The notes under the pieces: model-generated
The model's database searches: none
Seen by the model: only the letters and a program-made list of their open reading frames with translations
What the model was told of the DNA's origin: nothing
Shown here: in pieces, positions 1 through 11,000 of the stretch
How the letters are laid out: each line of letters starts with the position of its first letter
How positions within the stretch are numbered: position 1 is the first letter of the stretch
Position numbers and translations under genes: made by a program
Source of the DNA: Adineta ricciae
Taxonomy: Eukaryota > Rotifera > Eurotatoria > Adinetida > Adinetidae
Reading direction: 5' to 3'
Assembly: GCA_905250025.1 (NCBI GenBank)
Contig: CAJNOJ010000245.1
Span: forward strand, 90,969-154,968
DNA: 64,000 nt

Positions 1-232
1 CAAAATATTTCTCTTTCCTCGATGTAACCAATAGATTTTAGTTTCTTATCAGCATTACGTTCAGTAGAAAAACTATTTTGGATTGAAAAAAATCCTCACC
101 CTTATGATTTAAATCAGTTGACACAACGCCTTTCAGTGTATTTTGATAATATTTACTAATCCTATGATGCTTGGAAACAAACGAAGATTTACAAAATGTT
201 TCATGTACAATCGAATGCTAATTTTAAACCAA

Positions 233-643
233 TTAATCATATTCCATTGATTCAATTTCTGTTGATTCATCCTCGAGATTCAAGCTTTGAAACAATGTAA
301 ATGGATCTTTGGTTTGTTGATTAACAATCTTTTTCGGAGGGGATTGAGGTTTATTAATATAATCTAATGCTTCTGATGCAGCAAGTTTTTCAGCTACTCG
401 CTTTTTTGTAGACCGATCACCAATAAATGTCATTCCATCTACTATTACTTCGACCTACGTTACAAGAGAAAATAATTTTTCATTTTCTAAATCTATTCTC
501 ACTTGAAACATAGGAGAATGGTCAGGACCTGTTTTTTCTATCAGAGAGTAAATTGGCAATGGCAGATTTCGTTGTTGACAATATTCTTGAAGACGATTTT
601 TAGCATCATCAACGTCTATAATACTCATCAATTGAGAACAAAT
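233..643 (-). CDS. dsRNA-binding domain protein, 3' part of gene
   Basis: Two exons on the minus strand (643-503 and 454-233) are joined by a 48-nt GT-AG intron (502-455). The joined frame gives a double-stranded RNA-binding fold: a first helix (DVDDAKNRLQEYCQQ), the loop LIEKTGPDHSPMF, strands around FQVEVIVDGMTFIG, and the basic second helix STKKRVAEKLAASEALDYI, whose KK and A-x-x-A spacing is typical of dsRBDs. A short acidic tail then ends at TAA (233-235). The family binds A-form RNA and is found in RNase III, PKR-activator/TRBP and ribosomal mL44-type proteins. No RNase III or second dsRBD can be seen, so the parent protein stays unnamed. Upstream exons beyond about 645 are not resolved; a possible exon near 690-750 is only suggestive. 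Confidence 0.75.
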
Positions 644-1336
644 CTAAAATAGAACGAGATGTATATCCGTATAGAAAATGCACAAGATATGTGCCGTGTT
701 ATCTGCCGATTTTTGAATAAAATTTCCTAATTTTTTCTGAATTTCTAGAGTATAATATACTGATCATTATCAGTATGTAAACCAGACAAAACATCATGTG
801 AGTATTACTATTCTTACGTTTGTCTGTTTTCAGTTATTCAAATAGGTAAGTAAACTAATGAATTATTTTCATCATTCTGATAAGCATAAACACGTAAAAC
901 GTTTAACAGATTTTTTACATTTTGGACTTTTTTCTTCCTTCTTTTCATCACGTGTCAAATTTATGCGTTCTCCTTGTATTTTAGCAGGACTGTGTTGTTT
1001 TGAATTATTATTGAATTTGATAAAAGTACTGAGAATGAGAGTAGATTAAGATGAGCATGACTTATCAAGTTGTGGCCGGCTGCGTGAAACAACTCTATAA
1101 AATTTCGAAAAGGTAAATAGTTGTATAATTACAGATATAATCATAACTACCTGAGGAATAAAAAACATTCATGCTGGAAGAGGAAAAAACTCCAATAAAA
1201 GGAGAAAAACATCGTAAAACCCCTTGCGTGATGTGTAGCTCGTTGATGATGACTATATAACTAGAAAAACGGTCTGAAAAATGTTAAAGGAAGAAATATT
1301 CTGGTGTTTACAAGTGAAAAAGTCTTCTGCAACTAC
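644..1336. other. Intergenic or unresolved 5' part of the dsRBD gene
   Basis: This stretch is AT-rich. It may hold one more minus-strand exon of the dsRBD gene. A short plus-strand ORF (858-1049) has no recognisable domain and unconvincing composition. The last 200 bases are the probable upstream region of the F-box gene. Confidence 0.4.
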
Positions 1337-2986
1337 ATGATGGAGAACAATCAAACAGTGACTAAATTCGAATTTTTACCGAATGAAATTATAATCGAAT
1401 GTTTTGGATATCTCAATACTTTAGAAATGTTTTCTTCATTCGATCAATTAAATTCGCGTTTTGATCAACTCATTGGACGTTTTCCATTACATCCCGATTT
1501 CGAAAATTCCCCACAAACAATATCTGAACGATTTTGTCAAAAAATGTTAATCGATCCTGAGATGAAACGATACATTCATTCATTAAGTATATCCAACAGC
1601 AATCCTAGTATTGATATTCGATCATTTTACGGGAAGTTTTCATTGTCTGATTTCCCATGTTTACAATCATTAACTTTAACTAAAGTCGAATCGATTAATA
1701 TGGACAAATTAACAATAATGCTATCTTCTATGCCTTCGTTGACATGTTTTCGTGTAATTGGTTCCGAAGCTTATAACAACGCTCTCATTTCTAGTTTAGA
1801 TCATTCGAGAATACGAACATTAACAGTGTCTAGATTATATGGAGGTTTAACATTTTTATCTAATTTTCAATCTCTGACAAGATTTACTATAAATGCCTGC
1901 AGTATACACCAAGTATTTTCAGTGTTAAACAATACCTCTAATTTGAAATATCTGCAGGTCAATTGCTTATCAAATGATATAGCAGAATTTGACGAAAAAA
2001 TTCGTCTACCAGTTGATTCTCTTCGACATTTGGTTATCAACGAGACTAAATTAAAGTTTTATGATATTCAAATGATATTAAAACTTACACCAAATTTAAC
2101 TCATTTTACATTATTTACTTATTCACTATGGAACTCAGGATGTGCTCAAATGTGGGAGCATGTAATTCACAATGATTTACCGTATTTGAAGGCTTTCAAA
2201 TTTTGTTTTCAGTATTTCCACAGAGCGAACGAGCGATATATAGAAGAAGATTTAAAGAAGTTTCAAAGTGATTTCTGGTGCAACGTACATGGTTGGCTGA
2301 CCGAATATATATTGTCATACGATAGAGCAATGATCTATACTGTACCCTACGAATTTCCTACATTGCAATTACCTTATCCTATGGAAAGATATCGTAATAC
2401 AGTAGTGAACGAAAGAAATACATTCAATAAAGTAACAGTATTAAAAATTGACGCTGATAGATTACGAAGAATAACTTTCGATGAAGAAAATATCCCCGTG
2501 TGGTTTACATATCTATGTAATGTAAAACATTTAGAGGTTTTACATGAATGTCAATTACATAACCCATTAGTAATGTTACAGATACTGAAAGAAATTCGAC
2601 AAATATCATCGTTAACTATATCGGCGACAGTGCTCCAAAAATGGTGGAACAATAATGAATTATGTCAATATTTAAATCAAATGATTCACAAGTTGTGTAT
2701 GAAGGATACATTACATTTCTCGACACCACGTGATATTCTGGAACAGTTCTGTAAATTATTTTCAAATGTTCAACAACTGACATGTACAGTTGATCGTAGT
2801 AGTTATGTGTTATTCATCTCAACTCATTTGCAAAATTTAATATATGCAAATTTTACTTTAACTAGAGACGATATCACAGATGAATCTTTGCAAAACGGCA
2901 TACTTCGACTAGGAATGAATGTTCACTTTCATGTTGATCCAGCTATTTTGCAACGAACATCCATTTCAGTTTATAGAAATATATGA
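1337..2986 (+). CDS. F-box protein with leucine-rich-repeat-like C-terminal region
   Basis: This is a single-exon protein of 549 residues. Translation most likely starts at the ATG at 1337, because the frame upstream opens only with GTG. Residues about 12-45 form an F-box (FEFLPNEIIIECFGYLNTLE), the motif that docks on SKP1 in SCF ubiquitin ligases. The rest contains irregular Leu-rich stretches (LTLTKVESI, LRHLVINETKL, LTHFTLFTYS, VKHLEVLHECQL) that look like degenerate LRRs for substrate binding. Many animals, rotifers included, carry large families of such intronless F-box/LRR genes. The substrate cannot be predicted. No transmembrane segment or signal peptide is seen. The frame is intact throughout and ends at TGA. 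Confidence 0.8.
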   Translation: MMENNQTVTKFEFLPNEIIIECFGYLNTLEMFSSFDQLNSRFDQLIGRFPLHPDFENSPQTISERFCQKMLIDPEMKRYIHSLSISNSNPSIDIRSFYGKFSLSDFPCLQSLTLTKVESINMDKLTIMLSSMPSLTCFRVIGSEAYNNALISSLDHSRIRTLTVSRLYGGLTFLSNFQSLTRFTINACSIHQVFSVLNNTSNLKYLQVNCLSNDIAEFDEKIRLPVDSLRHLVINETKLKFYDIQMILKLTPNLTHFTLFTYSLWNSGCAQMWEHVIHNDLPYLKAFKFCFQYFHRANERYIEEDLKKFQSDFWCNVHGWLTEYILSYDRAMIYTVPYEFPTLQLPYPMERYRNTVVNERNTFNKVTVLKIDADRLRRITFDEENIPVWFTYLCNVKHLEVLHECQLHNPLVMLQILKEIRQISSLTISATVLQKWWNNNELCQYLNQMIHKLCMKDTLHFSTPRDILEQFCKLFSNVQQLTCTVDRSSYVLFISTHLQNLIYANFTLTRDDITDESLQNGILRLGMNVHFHVDPAILQRTSISVYRNI

Positions 2987-3729
2987 ACAACAATTACATA
3001 CAATTGAGCAATGAACACCTTTTTGAAAGAAAAATTCAATGCATTGTACAACGATCGAGAATATTCGATATGCTTAATGATTCTTTATATAGTTTCATAA
3101 ACAATGTAAACGGAAAACTCTGTATTCGATCGTGATTTTTCTAAACGTCGTCAATCTGTTGTGTGTGACATTTATTTTGTTTTCATCTACGGACGTGTAG
3201 GAAAATTAACGTCTAAGAACGCCCTCTCTCTCTCTCTTTTATCCACACAATTACACGGTATTCGTTCATTCTCTTTCCTCATATTTTTAAGTGAACTGTT
3301 TTTTTTTTCTCTTCGGATTCAATTTTGCTTTTTCCTATTCGTATATTTTCAACATTTAGAACAATCGATAGACACTTGACAATGAAATTGACAAATATAT
3401 TTTCAATTGTTAATTGATTCCTCTATGAAGACTTTGTTTGTTTATAAGAAATATCAATGTTCAAAAATGTTTTTTCTTCGAAGAATTCGACTACTTTATT
3501 GATATGAACATAATGTAAAACATGAACGGCGCTAGTATACATGTTTCATACTGTTCTCCAATCAGACACAAAATACAAGTTGAGACCAACCATCACTAAA
3601 TGACTCATCTTAATAAACCGAAATAAGAAAATTGAACATACGTATGTGAATATATAAACAGAAAAGGTGTTCGATTTGTTTTAGATGATTATGATTAATA
3701 TTTATCAAAATTAAATATTTCATCGAATC
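2987..3729. other. Intergenic, with a CT microsatellite
   Basis: No convincing gene is seen. It holds the 3' flank of the F-box gene, a short (CT)n tract at about 3223-3238 and T-rich DNA, then the probable promoter region of the kinase gene that starts at 3730. Confidence 0.5.
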
Positions 3730-4386
3730 ATGGCATTGAGCGATCTCGTACTGGATTGTAAGTTTATGTCTTCGTGTTCAAATTCAATTTCAAATTGTAT
3801 CTTTTAGTTTACGAGATGACTAATGCAAGTCGAGTTGATATGAGTGATTTCGAATTACTTCGTGTACTTGGCACAGGAGGTAAACATTATTTGTATCTGT
3901 ATGAAGAAGAAAATCATCGATCTTTCTTTTAGCTTATGGAAAAGTTTTTCTTGTGCGGAAAATAACCGGTGCCGATTTAGGTAAATTATATGCAATGAAA
4001 GTTATTAAGAAAGCGGCTATTTTACAAAAAGCTAAAACAGCTGAACATATTAAAACCGAACGACAAGTTTTAGAAGCTATTCGTCAGATACCTTTTTTAG
4101 TATCACTGCATTATGCATTTCAAAGTGATGCTAAACTTCATCTAGTTATGGGTATGTTTGTATTGTTTTGAATAGAAGAACAGAAAACGAACGTCTGACA
4201 TTCCTATTTAGATTATGTCAGTGGTGGAGAATTGTTTACNCGTCTTCCTCTTTAACCAATACGTCTATACCTCCTCCAACTATTACCAATGGTGAAAAAC
4301 GTCCATTGACATCACCTACTCATCATCCATTAGCATCAGTCAATAAAAAAGCGAAGAGATCAGGTACGATAACTATCGATGATTAG
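3730..4386 (+). CDS. RPS6KA5: MSK-type AGC protein kinase (RPS6KA5-like), interrupted by an assembly gap
   Basis: Four exons are visible (3730-3757, 3808-3879, 3933-4151, 4212 onward), with 50-60 nt introns and consistent phases. The product begins MALSDLVLDFYEM. It reads through FELLRVLGTGAYGKVFLVRK (Gly loop), YAMKVIKKAAI (catalytic Lys) and TERQVLEAIRQIPFLVSLHY to the hinge DYVSGGELFT. This matches the N-terminal kinase domain of mitogen- and stress-activated kinases. A single N at 4240 interrupts it right after GELFT. The sequence beyond N, in another frame, gives a Pro/Thr-rich tail ending KKAKRSGTITIDD, plausible as the C-terminal nuclear-localisation tail. The rest of both kinase domains is therefore missing from the assembly, probably not from the gene. 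Confidence 0.8.
4240..4240. other. Single N: probable collapsed assembly gap inside the kinase gene
   Basis: The N lies in the middle of a kinase-domain codon. The reading frame and the homology change abruptly across it. It marks a join of unknown true length. Confidence 0.7.
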
Positions 4387-5031
4387 AATCTCTTGTCTTT
4401 TTCATTTGTCTCTATCTGAACTATTCACTTCTACGTTTTCCCAATCTTTTCTATCTATCAGTTTTGTTGTTTTGAAAACATCATTGTCGTTATCGCTATG
4501 ACTAATGCTTATGTGTTCATTTATCGTTACTATACTTGTCGGATACATGAACGACGATCGATTTCTTTCTGTGCCTGTATGATCGTTTCTTTCTCTCTCT
4601 CTCTTTCTCTTGTCTGTTGTATCTGTACTGCGCCTATTAATCAAAACTGTTCTTTTCTGTTTTCTTTTTCGTTTTCTTCGATTTTTTTGCAATAATTATA
4701 ACAGGCGACGAATTTTGTGAAAAGAGATTCTTCATACAAAGATAATCAATTATCAAGCTTTCGTGACCAAAACAAAGTTAAAACTCATAACCATGAATGA
4801 AAACATCGCATAAAAACAATACTGTTCTTCATCAAAATTCATTAATGCAAACTGTGATGAAGAAAAGAGACATAAACTTCGAACATGTTTACAAAATATC
4901 AATAGAAAGTATGTTGCTTCATTCTTTTTATTGAAAGTCTTTGAATAAGGTATGTTAATATTTTCGAAGGTCAGATCAATCATGTTTCATTTCAGCGCAT
5001 CTAAATATACACGGCAAAATGAAGAATTTAT
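4387..5031. other. Intergenic between convergent genes, CT-rich tract
   Basis: This is the 3' flank of the kinase gene and of the minus-strand polycystin gene. A (TC)n-rich tract lies at about 4588-4612. Short ORFs on both strands are low-complexity and not supported. Confidence 0.5.
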
Positions 5032-8000
5032 TTATTTATGAAAACTATTTACTCGATAGAGTATTTCCATTAGTCGATCAGTGACTATTGGAAAATATTG
5101 AAATGTATCGTAATATTCCAGTCGCATGGCTTCGTCTTTTTCATTTTGACAATCGAATTGATTCGGTTTGATAAATCCTAACCAACATACAACCTTCTTT
5201 ATCATATAATTAAATGCTTCTTGATCTTCGTTTTGACTTGACTTGACTTTCTTCTGAACGCGTCGAAAATGATCAACTATGATCGATATAAACATATTCA
5301 TACAGATGAATACAACGAATATAATAAATAAAATAAAACAAATCGGACCGAGTATTTGATCAGCTTGATATAAATCATGAACATCAAACTTTAATAATAT
5401 CATTTCGAAAAGCATCACTGCTGTATGGATCAGATTGGAACAAGAGAGTATTTTGGATATGAATAATTCATAGAAAAAAATCATGAAACTAAAAAATATA
5501 AATGAAAACATGAACATAAATTGAATCAGATCGTTCTTTGCACTTGACAACGTATCATTAAAAACAGATAAACGTGAATTAAATCGACATAAATGAAGAA
5601 GTTTTATCGTACCAAAAAAACAACAAAAACCAATAATTATATTGAACATATCATTGATATAAGCGATAAATTGAAGATTGATATACAAATAACCATTTGT
5701 ATCATGAAAAAGATTCGTAACTCGTTTAATTTCAACATATCGCCATAGATAGATTGCCATACCAATCCAAGAACATATGATAATCCCAAGTCTAATAAAT
5801 GACCAACTTTGACAGATATAACCTATTTTCAAATGATGAATATCTTGAAACTCTTTAATTATATAATAGATTAGGAATGATATATGTATGATGATGATTA
5901 TCAGATAAGCAATTGATGTTAAACCTAAAACAAACATAATTACATTATGAGTTTCATTAATGCATCTAAATCGTCCGAACAAACCTTGAACATAGAAAGG
6001 TTCAAAGCGAGTCGATGGGAATATTCCTCCAGTGGGTAATAATTCCAAAAGAAAACTAACAGATGTGAATATTTGGATGTTAGGATTATATAAACTCATT
6101 TGAATAAGAATAGCTCGTGTGTATTGATCTATCCATTTGAATTGACGAAGAAGTGAAAGATTTGAACGAAGTTCAGAAAGACAACCTCGAAATTCGTAGA
6201 CAAATCCACCAGTATTATAAGTTCCATGATTACCCACATATGTATATGTATCCAATTCTTGGCTTGATCTATATCTAAATGCATTTAGTATCGATGAACT
6301 GTAATTAGTTAAAGTTGAATTCATCCATTGTAGTCCAAAGGAACGTTTTTCTTCATTCAAATAACTATAATCAACTTCACACGTTAAATTCAACGATTTA
6401 GAAACTGAATGTACATGACACAGATCTAAAAAAGAAAGAATTTTATCTTCATTCAAATTGCATAACATGGAAATGCAGATACAAACCTGCTTTAACACGT
6501 AATTGTCTCATTGTTGCCCATCCAATCAATCGATTGGATTTATCATCAATAAATCCACTTAAGTTTCTTGGTGCATCTCCATTATACCATTGTTGTGCAC
6601 GAATATTTTCAACAAAACTGTTCTCTAACCATAACCAATACTCACTGATTGTCATAATCTATTCACGTAAAAAAACACAAACAGTTTTAAACAATCATCC
6701 TTTTTCGTCATACTTTTGTATAATCATTCATTGGTGAATTTGGATTCAAAAAGAAATGTCGTAGATGATTTACTTGTAAGAATACGTTTGTATTATAATT
6801 GTAATATGCGAGAAAGTAGATAGTTCCAAGATAAATAAGATAGAGACCGATTTCTTCAATGATGGCTCGGATACGTATTTGTCGAAAACGTTGATGACGA
6901 GCGATAGTGGTTTCTGCTTTGTTCAAACGATTAATTTTCAAATAAGATAACGAACGATCCTACAGGAAAAGACAACTCGATTTTGAGAAAAATCAAATGT
7001 CGTTGACAAACTTCAATCGTATGAATATATTCTTCATTTCGATTCAAAATATAATCATCAATCGATTGTCTCTGATTATCTTCTTTTCTGAAGCAAATTA
7101 TTGTAAAAATTGTAATAATCAATATCTAAATCATCAAGATATCTTCATTGAAAGTAATTACTTTTCTTATCTTTCATACTTGAAGAGGTTGAGTTAAACA
7201 AGCAGATGAGATAAAACCAGCTAGGATTGATGTTAACCATTTCTGTACTTGTAAATCACCTAATTCAATACTTCGAACAAGAATAAATAAAAGTGATGTG
7301 CCAATAAAAAGAAACGATATGCCATATGCGAAATAAGTACACCACCAGGGAAATGTTATTTCTCGTGCTTTTCGATTCTCTCCTTTCGATCTTATACGGC
7401 GAAAGAATTGAACAAGGAAAACACTCGGAATCAAGGAAAATATCTCCATTATCATTCCAATGATGACCTATAATAGAAAAATGAAAAGATTTTGAAAAGG
7501 ATTTTGTTTTGACAACAGAAACCTGCTGTAAGGAGATGTAAAATGGGCCTATGGTGATACTTATATTGTATTTGATATGTTCTGATTGATTTGCTTCTCT
7601 GTAGTATAGAATATTAAATAACATTGTGATGAAAAAAAGAACAATGCAACATGTACACCGCTGAACACGTGTAAATTTCTTTGATGTTAAGCGACTAAAT
7701 ATTGAAAACCACAAGTGGCGATCGGACAAATTTTCATAGACTTTTTTCGATAAAATATTCGAATAATTTTGTTTTTCGTTTTCACTTGCAACTGATAAAA
7801 GACGTTCGATCTATAAACACGAGAAATGTAGAAGATGATCGAATTTATGACATTGAGCATAGAGAAGAATTTACAAACAAGATTTCTACAAAGAGAATGG
7901 CAGGTGAGAATTCTGGAGGCTTGAAATCTATTGTGTCTCACTTAATTGACTATACTCATATCATATCCATACTCTCAAATTTGATTTTGTACTAACCGCT

Positions 8001-11000
8001 CCATTGTCGTGTTCAACTGCTAACCATCGTTGACAAATAAAATAGAACTCTTTCATTGTTTGTAAATCTCGTACGATGATATGCTTTAAAAACCATGAAG
8101 CAGCTGAACCTTGACCACTGTTATCGTGCCAGATATGTATATATTCTAATGATCCCAATGATCTAAAGGAAAAAGTGTTAAATGAAAAAAATTCAGTTGG
8201 ATTAGAACGAGATTATCTACTTGGGAGTAGTGATAATAAAGGAATCGATTCCTCCACGCTGAAATATCTTTCGATGTGAACTGGAAAATGTTCGAATGCT
8301 TGTTTTATCATTTTTTCCAACCATCACAAAATGAACCTTATTGATTACAATGAGAGATTTGACAAGAAAAACGTTTCGAGAAGAGAGATTTACTTTCGAT
8401 TCAGTATTTGCATTTGCACGGAAACCAGTAAAAACAATGATTTGATAAGCATAACCATTCATTTCGGCTTTACTTGCTAAAATCGACACTTCCAACTAGA
8501 AATAAATTTCAAAATCGAACCATTGCACAAATCTCAATTGATCTACCTGTTTAAGATCATATTTATCATGAGCTCGAGCATAAACAATTAATACGAAATA
8601 AATAAATAAAACGCTGGTGATTGTTACATAAATCGTTTTATTTTGAGAGAAACTTGCATGAGCAAATACGTAACTCCAATCAATCGGTGACGGTAATAAA
8701 TGTAAAGCACCAGCAAGTGTTTCAGCACGTGTTGAAAAACATTGGGTTTGAACGAGATTTGTCAATGAACCAACCTGAAACGGAATTAACATTCAAAAAG
8801 TATTCACTGAATTTTGAGAAATTTACAATTAAACCATCGGATAGCCAATTGTTATTCGAATCGAGATAATAGCAACCGGATGTATACAGACGTAATTTGT
8901 AATTCGATGAAAAATTGAATGAATTGTTAAAACTAATCATGGAAGGATTTGTTTGCATAGAAATATTCGAACAAAGTGCATCAATTTCCATGGAATTCAA
9001 TTGCCGAAAACCAAATATAATCGATTGATGCGATGATACATATTCATTATTGATAAAATATGTATAAAAACTATCATTCATCAAATCTAAAGAACAGAAA
9101 GTATCATTTCCAACAATAAATTTACTTTTCGCCATATTTACCTGATGGACAAAACAACGATCGTCCATCAAATCGATTTAATTGTGGTATATCATCAAAT
9201 TTATAAATAAACATGTAAGCAAGTTGAATATCGATTGGATACATTTCGATATGCAAAGATATGCTCAAATTATTCATTCGCGTCAAATTCACATAATGCA
9301 AATTGAATGTTCGATTGAAGTTACTCATTGCTGTTACATTTTGTAAGATTATCGAAGAGAATTGTGCATTGACATCACGAGGAATGAGATATTCAATAGA
9401 ATCATTCATTTTAGTAGATAAATGTATCTCATTGTTATTTAAATCAATCACGGATAATGAAATTAACGTCGAGAGATTAGTATAGGTTGAAGGAGGAGAA
9501 TTTCCTTTTGGTGCAAGTGGTAACATGATAGACTAAAATGAAAATGATCGTGTTTAGTATATGGGTGAAAGAGTTGACTTACTCGAAGTAGAACGATATC
9601 TGCGGAATTTTCGATTAGATTTAAATTTGCTGGAAGTTTGATTCGAGCATTTCCGTTTAATAGAAGGAGCTTATTTGGAAGCGATTCGAATGATAATTTT
9701 TCTAATGAAAAGAACATTGATGTTGTGTTTAGAACTATTTTTTGTCCGATATTTAAATGTATTTCAAATGCAGCTGTTATGGAAGAAATTATCTCAGTCA
9801 ATTGATGATTGATTGTATTAGCCTTTTCGATGAAATAGAAAAACAGAATAATTGACGAGATCTTTCTAAGCTGAATGTCGATTTCTTACTGTTTGCTTTT
9901 GATAATATCGATTTCTTCCTTGTTGAATCGTATTCCAAGAATAATCATCTCCAATTGCAAACAATTCTACTCCGAATACGATAGTCTCGATGACCATAAA
10001 AGAGAAATCTTACTTAGATTTGACCAGACTGATTCCAGATCAGTATCGTAGTCATCAGGAAGCATATTTGCTCGATTAAAATCAAGATCTAAGATAATTC
10101 CTCGGTCTTGTAAAGGTTCATTGATTGCCTTGGGAGAAAAAAAACGAAATATATCCGAATTATTCCCATCGTCTATTCTTACGGTGTAAACGTTAGCAGC
10201 ACATTGTACAATCGATTGTGCAGCTTTTTGCAGCTCTTCGTATGAAATTTGATCAGCCATTGATTGTAAAGCGATTGATAATTGATAACATTTAGTTGAT
10301 GCTAAGATCTACAAATGAATAATAAGTAGAGAAAGTATTGAAAGGGAAATTACCGAAGTTGTTCGAGTTAACTCGTTTGGTGCATTTGTTAGTTGTGATA
10401 GAGCGGATGATTGTAATGCAATACTATTCCAAGTTGTTATTGACAGATTTGTTATGTTTGTGATCAAATAATCGCGTACAACAGCATGTTGATTTAGATA
10501 ATCAGTAAAGATTTTAAATGTTGATACGTTCAACGTAGTTGAAGACTGAATTTAGTGATTTAGTGGAAAAGTTAAGTTAAGAAACAAACTTACGAGAAAT
10601 TGATCAATTATATTTGAAAATGATACGGATATACTTGTGAAAGGAACTCCATCTAGAAATGAAATCATTTGCAATAGGAAACAAGTCCATTTTTATTACT
10701 TTTGACTGCATTCTCAGTTTGTTGTTCGCTCATCTCATTCAAAAATTCTGATATTAGAGTTACAATTTGTGTCAAACTATTTGCATCTCCATTTGCCAAA
10801 AGCTGTGCTATCAAATTTCGGTTAGTCGATTTGGAATTTGAATGTTCAACAATATCGATAAACGTATTTATTTCGGTCCAATCAAGATAAACGATCACGG
10901 GTTGTAACTGTACTTGCGTTATCGCATTCAATCCGTCTTTTATAGAGACAATGATATTTACAATGGATGTATTTGTAATACTCGATGGTAATCGAACTTG

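Noticed and set aside
858..1049. 63-codon plus-strand ORF
   Set aside because: No domain, no homology recognised, and no splice or promoter context.
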